Assembly: GCA_038534135.1 (NCBI GenBank)
Contig: JBCAXJ010000005.1
Location: 51,929-115,928, forward strand
Direction: 5' to 3'
Length of the DNA stretch: 64,000 nt
Source of the DNA: Thermohalobaculum sp038534135
GTDB taxonomy: Bacteria > Pseudomonadota > Alphaproteobacteria > Rhodobacterales > Rhodobacteraceae
The first letter of the stretch is position 1. Every line of letters begins with the position of its first letter. Below, one piece after another: positions 50,592 through 58,418 of this stretch. The notes beneath the pieces were generated by a model. It was not told the DNA's origin and did no database searches. It saw only the letters and a program-made list of their open reading frames with translations. The translations under genes and the position numbers were made by a program.

Positions 50592-50693
50592 ATGCAGAAA
50601 CTTGCACGACTCCTCACGGCCAAGATGTTTGGCACCGGATTGACGGTTGTGGTGATCATGTTCCTGGGAGGGATCGTGATTTCCTCGTCCTAA
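50592..50693 (+). CDS. 33-residue single-pass membrane micro-protein
   Basis: An ATG preceded by GGGAGAAG opens a 33-codon frame, MQKLARLLTAKMFGTGLTVV and on, ending ISSS. A basic N-terminus is followed by one hydrophobic helix (about residues 14-30). It lies alone in the gap between the FKBP gene and the cytochrome b gene and is on the same strand. Its composition looks like that of small accessory membrane subunits. It is too short for homology to be judged by eye. Confidence 0.6.
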   Translation: MQKLARLLTAKMFGTGLTVVVIMFLGGIVISSS

Positions 50694-50806
50694 GGTGACG
50701 AGGACGATATCAACCATACCTCTGTGAACGTTCGAATGATGTGCTAGTTTCTGTCGCGCGGCCCAACGAACGAGGCCGCACGCGAACGGTTGGAGGAAGA
50801 AAGCCC

Positions 50807-52012
50807 ATGCATAGACGGCTTGCACTGTCAGTCGCAATTCTGTCTTTGGTTCTCGCTGTCCTGGCACTGACGGGGTCGCTGGTTCAAACCGGCCTCGTCA
50901 TCAACGAGGCGATGGCTCAGTCATCGGTTCGGCCGCCGGAGAACGCGGTGACGAACGCGCCGGCCCAGCCAGGTGTGACGCGCGCGCGCGATGCGGTGGA
51001 GGGTGGGAACATCTTGCCTGCGGGGACCGAGGGCGCCAACTCGCTGTCGACCATCTGGGGCGAGATGCGCCACGGTGTAGAGGGAACAGTGTCTATCCCG
51101 GATCCGATGGCTGCCCGGCTGGTTCAGGATGGCGGCATGGGGTGGCTGGAACTCCGCGCGAAAGGCGGCCCGTTGCAGGTTTACGGCGGGTATGCGCTGG
51201 TCGGGGTCCTGGCACTTTTGGCTTTGTTCTATCTGGTGCGCGGCAGGGTGCGGATCTCGCATGGTCCGACGGATCAGCGGATCGAACGCTTCAAGTCCGT
51301 CGAGCGGTTTGCGCACTGGCTGCTCGCTGTCTCGTTCATTCTGCTCGCGGTGACGGGCCTGAACCTTCTCTACGGGAAGGACTGGATCCTGCCGCTTATC
51401 GGTAAGGAGAGCTTTGCGCTGGCCACGAACGCTGGAAAATGGGTGCACAACAACGTGGCCTGGGCGTTCATGCTCGCCATCGTGATGGTGTTCTTCATGT
51501 GGGTTCGCCACAATTTGCCGAGCCTGCTGGATCTGCGCTGGTTCGCCCAGGGCGGAGGGCTCGTTGGGCTGGGGCATCCACCGGCGCGCAAGTTCAACGC
51601 CGGGCAGAAGCTGATCTTCTGGTCCGTGATCCTTTTGGGTGGATCGATCTCGGCGAGCGGCATTTCACTGTTGTTCCCCTACGAAGCTCCAATGTTTGCG
51701 AAAACCTTCGTCATCCTGAACGATGTCGGGATCTCACAGCTTGTGATGGGTGCACCGCTGGCGACCGAACTGACGCCGATCGAAGAAATGCAGTACGCAC
51801 AGATCTGGCACACGGTCGTCGCCTTCGCGATGATCTTTATCATATTGGCGCACATCTATATCGGTTCGGTCGGTATGGAGGGTGCGTTCGATGCGATGGG
51901 CAGTGGGCAGGTCGATCTGAACTGGGCCCGCGAACACCACGGTCTCTGGGTTGACGAGGAACAGGAGAAGGCGCAGGGTTCCAAGGGACTTGCGGCAACC
52001 CCTGCCGAGTAA
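50807..52012 (+). CDS. Formate dehydrogenase cytochrome b (gamma) subunit
   Basis: A 401-residue membrane subunit. An N-terminal hydrophobic segment (signal or anchor, LALSVAILSLVLAVLAL) is followed by about 120 mostly polar residues. Four or five membrane helices then carry the haem b His ligands of the FdnI family (ERFAHWLLAVSFILLAVTGL, KWVHNNVAWAFMLAIV, WHTVVAFAMIFIILAHIYIG). It takes electrons from the beta subunit and reduces quinone. The start at 50807 follows TGGAGGAAG. The extra N-terminal domain is found in the longer alphaproteobacterial type. It is separated from alpha/beta by the FKBP gene and the terminator. Confidence 0.93.
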   Translation: MHRRLALSVAILSLVLAVLALTGSLVQTGLVINEAMAQSSVRPPENAVTNAPAQPGVTRARDAVEGGNILPAGTEGANSLSTIWGEMRHGVEGTVSIPDPMAARLVQDGGMGWLELRAKGGPLQVYGGYALVGVLALLALFYLVRGRVRISHGPTDQRIERFKSVERFAHWLLAVSFILLAVTGLNLLYGKDWILPLIGKESFALATNAGKWVHNNVAWAFMLAIVMVFFMWVRHNLPSLLDLRWFAQGGGLVGLGHPPARKFNAGQKLIFWSVILLGGSISASGISLLFPYEAPMFAKTFVILNDVGISQLVMGAPLATELTPIEEMQYAQIWHTVVAFAMIFIILAHIYIGSVGMEGAFDAMGSGQVDLNWAREHHGLWVDEEQEKAQGSKGLAATPAE

Positions 52013-52016
52013 TTCC

Positions 52017-53360
52017 GTGCGTCTTTCAATTCTGATCTTTGCTCTGACGCTCGCACTCGGCGCGGCGCAGAGTTGGGCGAATGGAGGCTTCCTGCGTCTC
52101 CAGGGTCACGGCGGTCCGGTAAAAGGGGTCGCCGTGTCAGCCGACGGCAAACACGCGTTGTCGGCAAGCTTCGATTATTCCGTTGGTCTTTGGCGCCTTG
52201 ATGGCACGGAGCCGGTCTTCCTCCAGGCGCACGAGGCAGGGGTAAACGCCGTCGCCTTTACGCCAGACGGTCGGGCCCTTTCGGCTGGCGATGATTTCCG
52301 GATGATCTTGTGGGACGTCGATCAGGCGAAACCGCTGAAGCGATTTGAAGGTCATCGCGGCAAGATCCTGCACATCGCGCTCAGCCCGGATGGACGGTTT
52401 GCGGCGACCAGTGGCTGGGACGGAGCCGTGGGTCTGTGGGATCTGGACGCTCAGACACATGTGGCCTGGCTGAAAGGGCATCGAGGCAACGTGAACGCAT
52501 CGGCGTTTTCGCGCGACGGGTCGAACTTGTACTCGGCCAGTTCGGACGGGACGATACGGATCTGGGATATCGAGGCCCGCGCGCTTCAACGCACCATGAT
52601 CAAGCACGGTTTCGGCGTGAACCAACTGATCTTGAACGAAGCTGCCGGATGGCTTGCTTACGGCGCTGTCGATGGCGCGGTGCGGGCGATCGATCTGGCC
52701 ACGGACGAAGAAATCGCAGACCTCTCGGCGGACCGGAAGCCCATCCTTGCGCTGAGTCTGAGCGCCGACGGCAAGAAGATCGCGGTCGGGGACGGGGAAG
52801 GCTACGTCATGATCATCGACGCCGAGCGCTGGAAAATCGATCGCGACTTCCATGCGGCGGTGCGTGGCCCGATCTGGACGCTCGCTTGGACGCCGGACGG
52901 CACACGGCTGCTGTCAGGCGGATTGAGCGATGCTGCCACACTCTGGCCGGTCTCGGCTTCCGAAGACGAGGTCGCGGGCCTGCTTAGCGTCGGCGAACGC
53001 TCGTTTCTTCGGTCACCGGACGAGATGTCGAATGGTGAGCGCCAGTTCGCACGAAAATGCTCGATCTGCCATACGCTAACAAAGGATGGCGCAAATCGAG
53101 CTGGTCCCAGTCTCTGGGGGCTTTTCGGGCGTCGCGCCGGTACATATCCCGGCTATTCCTACTCGGACGCATTGGATCGGTCCGAGATTGTCTGGTCGTC
53201 GGAAACCATTGATCGGCTGTTCCTGGACGGACCCGATCACTACACGCCTGGGTCCAAAATGCCGATGCAGCAGATCGCCAAAGCATCCGATCGGCAGGAT
53301 CTCGTCGAATTTCTGGCAGGCAACACAGGTCCCCCTGCCCGTGAAACGCAAGGAGAGTAG
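52017..53360 (+). CDS. Secreted WD40 beta-propeller fused to cytochrome c
   Basis: A 447-residue exported protein. The signal peptide is SILIFALTLALGAAQSWANG. About seven WD40-type repeats fill residues 25-310 (for instance GHRGKILHIALSPDGRF, VGLWDLDAQTH, DGTIRIWDIEA). A class I cytochrome c domain follows, with CSICH at residues 348-352 (haem), ANRAGPSLWGLFGR and KMPMQ as the likely Met ligand region. It starts 4 bp after the gamma stop (GTG), so it is translationally coupled. The likely role is a periplasmic electron acceptor or scaffold for the dehydrogenase; the WD40-cytochrome pairing is unusual. Confidence 0.88.
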   Translation: MRLSILIFALTLALGAAQSWANGGFLRLQGHGGPVKGVAVSADGKHALSASFDYSVGLWRLDGTEPVFLQAHEAGVNAVAFTPDGRALSAGDDFRMILWDVDQAKPLKRFEGHRGKILHIALSPDGRFAATSGWDGAVGLWDLDAQTHVAWLKGHRGNVNASAFSRDGSNLYSASSDGTIRIWDIEARALQRTMIKHGFGVNQLILNEAAGWLAYGAVDGAVRAIDLATDEEIADLSADRKPILALSLSADGKKIAVGDGEGYVMIIDAERWKIDRDFHAAVRGPIWTLAWTPDGTRLLSGGLSDAATLWPVSASEDEVAGLLSVGERSFLRSPDEMSNGERQFARKCSICHTLTKDGANRAGPSLWGLFGRRAGTYPGYSYSDALDRSEIVWSSETIDRLFLDGPDHYTPGSKMPMQQIAKASDRQDLVEFLAGNTGPPARETQGE

Positions 53361-53362
53361 CC

Positions 53363-53491
53363 ATGAAGGCATTTGTTGCGGCTATCGCCGTGATGATCTT
53401 GATATCGATCGCGGCAAGCTTCGGCCTGCAGAACGCTGGCTTTTCAGCGGCGGAGATGTTCAGCAAGGATGATGTGCATCTCGGCGACTAG
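53363..53491 (+). CDS. 42-residue membrane/exported micro-protein
   Basis: An ATG with AGGAGAG upstream, two bases after the WD40-cytochrome stop, opens a 42-codon frame. A hydrophobic helix (MKAFVAAIAVMILISIAASF) is followed by a short polar tail (GFSAAEMFSKDDVHLGD). The clean coupling to the upstream gene and the hydrophobicity favour a real gene. I recall similar short 'GFSAAE' proteins in Rhodobacterales, but without a known function. It is the last gene of this transcript. Confidence 0.65.
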   Translation: MKAFVAAIAVMILISIAASFGLQNAGFSAAEMFSKDDVHLGD

Positions 53492-53554
53492 GCGCTGACT
53501 GGCCCGTCAGCGCATGGCACCCAGGGTTTGAGACTGACGGCAGTTAGCCGTCAG
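53492..53554. terminator. Two hairpins between convergent genes
   Basis: GCGCTGAC/GTCAGCGC (53492-53499 with 53506-53513) and CTGACGGC/GCCGTCAG (53534-53541 with 53547-53554) are both perfect 8-base stems. They fill the 59-bp gap between the micro-protein gene and vgrG. The second overlaps the vgrG stop codon. Neither has a long T-run; together they probably end transcription from both sides. Confidence 0.5.
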
Positions 53555-55695
53555 TTGATCATCACCATGCCGCCCTTGATGGTGCACATCGCCGAGCCCT
53601 GGACTGTTGTCATCATGCCCTTCGCGTCCAGTTTCATGGATGCGTTGATCATGATCTGCATCGACTTGAGCGTGATCTTCATAGGCTCGACCTTGATCGA
53701 TGATCCGCCGACCTTGATCTCGTAGGATTTCATCGCCTGGACCTTGCCCAGACCCGCGCTGATCTTGGTCTGCTGATCGCCCATCTTTACGGTGATTGTT
53801 TGGTCGCCCTTGTCGATCGTCGTGGTCTGATCGCCCTTTTTGATCTCGTGGATGTCGTTCCCATCGGTGATGGTGCGCTTGTCGTCCATCTTGATGCTGG
53901 TTGTGCGCTTGCCCTCGGCTACCGTCATGGTCTCATCACCGAGTTCCAGCGTCGTAGTTCGGTGACCGCCCTTGGTAATCACCGTTCCGTACTTGTCTTT
54001 GGTGCCTGGCTTGCCCTTGATCGTGACCGTCTCGTCGCCACCGGTCAGTTCGAAGGTCCGCGAGCCGCCGATCTTCTCGGTCTGATCATTCCCGATCTCG
54101 ATGTCATCATCGTGCTCGATAATCATCATCCGATCACGCTCGGCGTGGATGTAGATCTCTTCGTCGTCTTTCTTGTCTTCGAAGCGCAGCTCGTTGAAGT
54201 TCGCGGACGCCGTGCCGCCCTTCGAGCTTTGCGATTTGATCGTGCTCTGCGTCTTGTCCGCCGGGAATGTGATCGGCGGTCTGTTGTTGCCGTTGTAGAC
54301 GCACCCGGTCACGAGTGGGCGATCAGGATCACCGCCGATGAAATCGACCACGACCTCCATACCAACGCGCGGGATCCAGACGCCGCCCCAGCCGCTTCCG
54401 GCCCAAAGCTGTGCCACGCGCAATCGCATCGAGCATTGATCCTCGGCACCGGATCCTGACTTCGCATTCCAATGAAACTTCACCAGGATTCGACCCTGAT
54501 CGTCGACGTCGATCTCTTCGTCGTTCGGTGCGTTCTTGGATTTGATGACCAGCGCGGTCTGAGCGCCCATGATCCGAGGCACGGGTGTTTTGTGCGGAGA
54601 TTTGTATGCGAGCGTCGCATCGGCGACCTCGTACTCGCCATAGTAATCGTTGTCTTGTCCGACCGCATACCCGCCGCCCGTAACATGGTATGACTGGCTG
54701 ACAGTGTGCCGAGCCGCGATCACATTGTTCTTGGCGTTCTCTTCATCGATTGGATGCTTGCTCAGCGTGAAGGCCCCGCCCGCATGTAGCAGCGGAGCAA
54801 AGCCTGCGCAGTACTTTCTTTGAGCACCCGCGCGTTCTGAGTCCGTCAGGACATCTGCGAGAAGCTGTCCGACGCCCGGATCGTAGTGACCGGTCGGGTA
54901 GCGATAGTGTTGAAAGTTAGAATGACTGTGAGATGGCGAGTCCTTCGGGCTCCCGACTTTCTCCAGGGCCGTGTTGACTTTCTCATAGTTGTAGTCGTCG
55001 GTTTCGACCTTGGCAGTCCGCAACCTGTTCTCGTGTTGCCAACTGGTCAAACGGGCTTCTCGCGATCCTGCCTCTTCGGTCGGCCAGAATTCGAGCGCGG
55101 AGTACGCGCCAATCGCGGGCAGGCTGGATTGATTGTCGTAAATCTTCAGGACGTGCTTGTTCGAGAAGGACTCGAACCAAAAGAACATGCCCCATTTTTC
55201 CATCATGCGGCACACGAAATCCCAGTCGGATTCCTGATACTGCACGCAGTAGTGGATCGGGTCGTAGGTTTTTTCGACCTTGAACTCGAAGTCCGAGAAG
55301 CCGGCATCCTCGAAAACAGCCTGGATAATATCCTTTGCAGATTTCTCGTGCCAGACACGGCTGTGAGATCCGCGTGTCAGCAACCATGTCCACGGACGCA
55401 GAACCAAGCGGTACTGTATGTGCTCGCCACTCCACTCCAGAAAGCGAAGCTCGCTGCATACGCCATGGAAATATCGCGCGTCACCGGTCAGGCCGTCCAT
55501 TTCAACGTGACACGGTTTTCCAATGATCGCGGCCGGATCGACAGGTTCTTCACCCACGTTCAGGAGCGCGTCGACCGCCCATTCGAAATTCTCGCTAACC
55601 CCTTCGAATCCATCGAAATTCGTGAGAACAAGCGTGTCCGGTCCCAATGTTGTATGAAGGCGCGCAAACCTGTCCGCCTGTAACAATTTCTGCAC
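53551..55695 (-). CDS. vgrG: VgrG-type type VI secretion spike protein
   Basis: A 714-residue VgrG. The N-terminal gp27-like hub (FARLHTTLGPDTLVLTNFDGFEG, CHVEMDGLTGDARYFHGVCSELRFLEW, YCVQYQESDWDFVCRMMEKWGMFFWFE) is followed by the gp5-like OB fold (DDQGRILVKFHWN, SCxMRLRVAQLWAGSGWGGVWIPRVGMEVVVDFIGGDPDRPLVTGCVYNGNN). A long beta-helix spike with short repeats (TTTIDKGDQTITVKMGDQQT) forms the C-terminus, which has no extra effector domain. The start is GTG after AGGAGA. No other type VI gene, PAAR protein or effector is in the neighbourhood, so it is an orphan spike or a remnant. Confidence 0.95.
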   Translation of the reverse strand: MQKLLQADRFARLHTTLGPDTLVLTNFDGFEGVSENFEWAVDALLNVGEEPVDPAAIIGKPCHVEMDGLTGDARYFHGVCSELRFLEWSGEHIQYRLVLRPWTWLLTRGSHSRVWHEKSAKDIIQAVFEDAGFSDFEFKVEKTYDPIHYCVQYQESDWDFVCRMMEKWGMFFWFESFSNKHVLKIYDNQSSLPAIGAYSALEFWPTEEAGSREARLTSWQHENRLRTAKVETDDYNYEKVNTALEKVGSPKDSPSHSHSNFQHYRYPTGHYDPGVGQLLADVLTDSERAGAQRKYCAGFAPLLHAGGAFTLSKHPIDEENAKNNVIAARHTVSQSYHVTGGGYAVGQDNDYYGEYEVADATLAYKSPHKTPVPRIMGAQTALVIKSKNAPNDEEIDVDDQGRILVKFHWNAKSGSGAEDQCSMRLRVAQLWAGSGWGGVWIPRVGMEVVVDFIGGDPDRPLVTGCVYNGNNRPPITFPADKTQSTIKSQSSKGGTASANFNELRFEDKKDDEEIYIHAERDRMMIIEHDDDIEIGNDQTEKIGGSRTFELTGGDETVTIKGKPGTKDKYGTVITKGGHRTTTLELGDETMTVAEGKRTTSIKMDDKRTITDGNDIHEIKKGDQTTTIDKGDQTITVKMGDQQTKISAGLGKVQAMKSYEIKVGGSSIKVEPMKITLKSMQIMINASMKLDAKGMMTTVQGSAMCTIKGGMVMIN

Positions 55696-55800
55696 TATCG
55701 TCTCCTGACAGGCCTTGATGAAAAAATTTACCTTAGCTTGACAGAAGCGTCCAGATGGCTGATCGTCCCGCCCGCTGATTATATGCGTTAGGGTGCGTCG

Positions 55801-56388
55801 ATGACCAAAATTCTCGCCGCCGTCATGTGCTTAATCGCACTGCTAGCATTAAATGCGAACGCCGAGAGCGAAATCAAGCCCCAATTCCAAGCCGATGATG
55901 TGCTCACTCACTTCGAGAAGATCGAGGGGGCCGCGTCTGTTGCCTGTCCAGTTGGTCAGGTTTGTTTGCCGAAACGATCATCTCGTGGCGTGTGTGTTGG
56001 CACCAGCAGCAATTGCGGCGTCGCGCGTCCGGCGGAAATCAAGGATCCGGGCGGCTTTGATCTCTTGATTACTTTTGAGCTTGGCTCGGATCGGCTGAGT
56101 GACGTCGCGAAGGCCAACCTGAAGGAGTTCGCCAAGGCGATCCAGTCGCCTAAGCTCGAGGCCAGCACATTCAACGTAGATGGCCACACGGATGCGCGGG
56201 GTGCGGACTCCCTGAACAACGCGCTCTCCGAGCGCAGGGCACAAGTTGTGATTGAATTTCTCAACGAGCTTGGCGTCGATACAGAGCGTTTGACCGCGCA
56301 GGGCTACGGAGAGACAAAGCCGAGGTTGGAAGAAGACCCGTTTGCTGCTATTAATCGGCGTGTTGAGGCAACTATAAGAACTTGGTAA
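55801..56388 (+). CDS. OmpA-like peptidoglycan-binding protein
   Basis: A 195-residue exported protein. The signal peptide (LAAVMCLIALLALNANAE) is followed by a Cys-rich segment (CPVGQVCLPKRSSRGVCVGTSSNCG; two possible disulfides). The OmpA domain occupies the C-terminal 110 residues (FELGSDRLSDVAKANLKEFA, NVDGHTDARGADSLNNALSERRAQVVIEFL, GYGETKPRLEEDPFAAINRRVEA). It would bind peptidoglycan. Divergent from vgrG and 107 bp before the transporter gene of the two-partner system, with which it may be co-expressed. Confidence 0.92.
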   Translation: MTKILAAVMCLIALLALNANAESEIKPQFQADDVLTHFEKIEGAASVACPVGQVCLPKRSSRGVCVGTSSNCGVARPAEIKDPGGFDLLITFELGSDRLSDVAKANLKEFAKAIQSPKLEASTFNVDGHTDARGADSLNNALSERRAQVVIEFLNELGVDTERLTAQGYGETKPRLEEDPFAAINRRVEATIRTW

Positions 56389-56494
56389 GCTTGCAGAAAC
56401 CTAGAATGGTGGCGGTCGGCGTGTCTAGTTGACGGTCGCAACGCGCAAATCCGTCCGTGAAGGGGCGCGGCCGGGGGCAGATTTGGGGGACAGG

Positions 56495-58303
56495 ATGTCG
56501 GGGGCTTGTCGACTATCGCTTCGTGTGGCGGCGTTAACCGTATTGCTGTGTTTCACGGTTCCAAGCCAACCGGCGGCACAGCAAACGCCAAATCCGGCGG
56601 TGGACGCAGCGCGTCAACAGATCCAGCAGCCCGGTGCGGCAGGTTCCGGCGCCGCCGCGTCCGATCGCTTGCGGCAGTTCGAAAGCGCTATCGATCGTCG
56701 CCGTGCCACGCAACAAGGACAAAGGCTGCCCGAGGTCTCGACCACAGATAGTACCACGGGCGGCGAAGTCGCTGGTAGTTCAACCGTATCCTTCCAGCTG
56801 AACGGCATCACCTATCCGGATTTCCCACCCCGTGAGTTTTCGGAAGAGAACGGAAACTTCGACCAGATTACTGACATCTACGAAAGCTTCATAGGAAAAG
56901 ACATCACGATCGGGGGATTGCGCGAGATCGCAAACCGGATCGAGCAACTGTACCGAGAGTCAGGCTTCCTGGCGACGCGCGTGATCATTCCGCCACAATC
57001 GATCGACGGCGGCATCGCCGAGCTGCAGGTGCACGAAGGGCGCATCGTCCATTACGAGGTCAATGGCGACATCGGTCCGGTGAAGAAGCAAATCGCAGCT
57101 TTGCTGGACAACCTGATCACGAACAAGGCGGCCCGCCGGACTGACATCGAGAGATATCTGCTGCTGGCACGTGATTTGCCGGGGATCTCGTTGACCGGCA
57201 CGCTGCGATCAGCCGGTGACAGCCTTCCGGGCGGTGTGATCCTTGTCGTCGATACGGCGAGAAAGCCGGTGGACGGCTTTATCCAGCTGCAGAACCGGAA
57301 CGCTCAGTCGACCGGTGCCGTAACATTGTCTGCAGGTGCCGCGGCAAACTCAAACACCGAGTATGCCGAACGTATTGGGGCAATCGGGCTTGCTGCTCTG
57401 GAGGTTCCGGAGCAATTCAGCGGGTTTGCTTCTGCCGAGATGAGCGTCGGCAATGACGGTATGGTCGTGCGCATGAACGCGACCTATGGTCTTGCCGAAC
57501 CCGGGGACGCTCTTGAGCCGCTTGATCTGAATCTCGACTCCTTTTCTGTCGAAGCAGAGGCCGAGTATCCGCTGGTGCGTTCGCGCAGGATCAGCGTCTG
57601 GTCCCGAGGCGGCTTCGAGTTCTCGGACCTTCGCGCGTCGGTTGGCGACAAGCCAGACGACGACGAACTGTTCGATGATCAACTTCGCGTCCTGTACGCG
57701 GGCTTGCGCGGAATCTGGTTTGCACCGCTTGGCGGGCGCGCGGAGTTCGATCTGGAGTTTCGGCGGGGCATTGACTATTTCGGCGCCTCTGACGGGCCGA
57801 AGTTCGCGCGCAGTCGCACCGACGGTCGCGCGGAGTTTCTTCTGGCGCGCGGCGATGTCAGCTACGCTCAGCCTATATGGCCGTTCTTTGAGCTGTACGG
57901 CAAAGTCGGCTTCCAAATCTCCGATGGGCCGCTTCTGAGCTACGAGGAAATGGTGCTGGGAGAGTTGACGTTCGGACGCGGTTTCGAACCGGGCGCGATA
58001 ACCGGCGACGAAGGGTTTGCCGTAACCGGCGAAATCCGCTTCTTCCCGCCTGGCATTGACCTTCCCTGGCTCGATCGGCTCGAGCTTTACGGCTTCTATG
58101 ATTTCGGCCGATTGTACGATGATGGCGATCCGACCGGGCAGAACTTTGAAGAGCTGATGTCGGCTGGCTTTGGTGCGCGCTTCCAATTGCTCGAGATGCT
58201 CTATGGCGACATTTATTTCGCGTCGCCGCAGACGGATGCACTCTCAACCGTGGGTGAGCGACCGGACGGAACCGTCAAGTTCACCTTGACACAGTTTTTC
58301 TGA
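56495..58303 (+). CDS. Two-partner secretion outer-membrane transporter (ShlB/FhaC family)
   Basis: A 602-residue TpsB transporter. A signal peptide (LRVAALTVLLCF to about AAQQ) is followed by a Gln/Ala/Arg-rich spacer to about 95. Two POTRA domains follow (about 100-265; LREIANRIEQLYRESGFLATRVIIPPQSIDGGIAELQVHEGRI). The 16-stranded barrel fills the rest, ending in the required aromatic (TLTQFF). The L6-loop-type motif is FGRGFEPGAITGD. It would export the adjacent exoprotein in an unfolded state. The start at 56495 follows GGGACAGG. It is 115 bp before the exoprotein gene. Confidence 0.93.
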   Translation: MSGACRLSLRVAALTVLLCFTVPSQPAAQQTPNPAVDAARQQIQQPGAAGSGAAASDRLRQFESAIDRRRATQQGQRLPEVSTTDSTTGGEVAGSSTVSFQLNGITYPDFPPREFSEENGNFDQITDIYESFIGKDITIGGLREIANRIEQLYRESGFLATRVIIPPQSIDGGIAELQVHEGRIVHYEVNGDIGPVKKQIAALLDNLITNKAARRTDIERYLLLARDLPGISLTGTLRSAGDSLPGGVILVVDTARKPVDGFIQLQNRNAQSTGAVTLSAGAAANSNTEYAERIGAIGLAALEVPEQFSGFASAEMSVGNDGMVVRMNATYGLAEPGDALEPLDLNLDSFSVEAEAEYPLVRSRRISVWSRGGFEFSDLRASVGDKPDDDELFDDQLRVLYAGLRGIWFAPLGGRAEFDLEFRRGIDYFGASDGPKFARSRTDGRAEFLLARGDVSYAQPIWPFFELYGKVGFQISDGPLLSYEEMVLGELTFGRGFEPGAITGDEGFAVTGEIRFFPPGIDLPWLDRLELYGFYDFGRLYDDGDPTGQNFEELMSAGFGARFQLLEMLYGDIYFASPQTDALSTVGERPDGTVKFTLTQFF

Positions 58304-58418
58304 TAACATGAAGCTGCTGCAACTTTTGGGACCACGTGAGCGATAGACTCAACCTGTGCGGCAGTGTGACCACGGTGGAATTTTGCACCGTTAACGAGAT
58401 CGACAGCGGAGTACCGAG

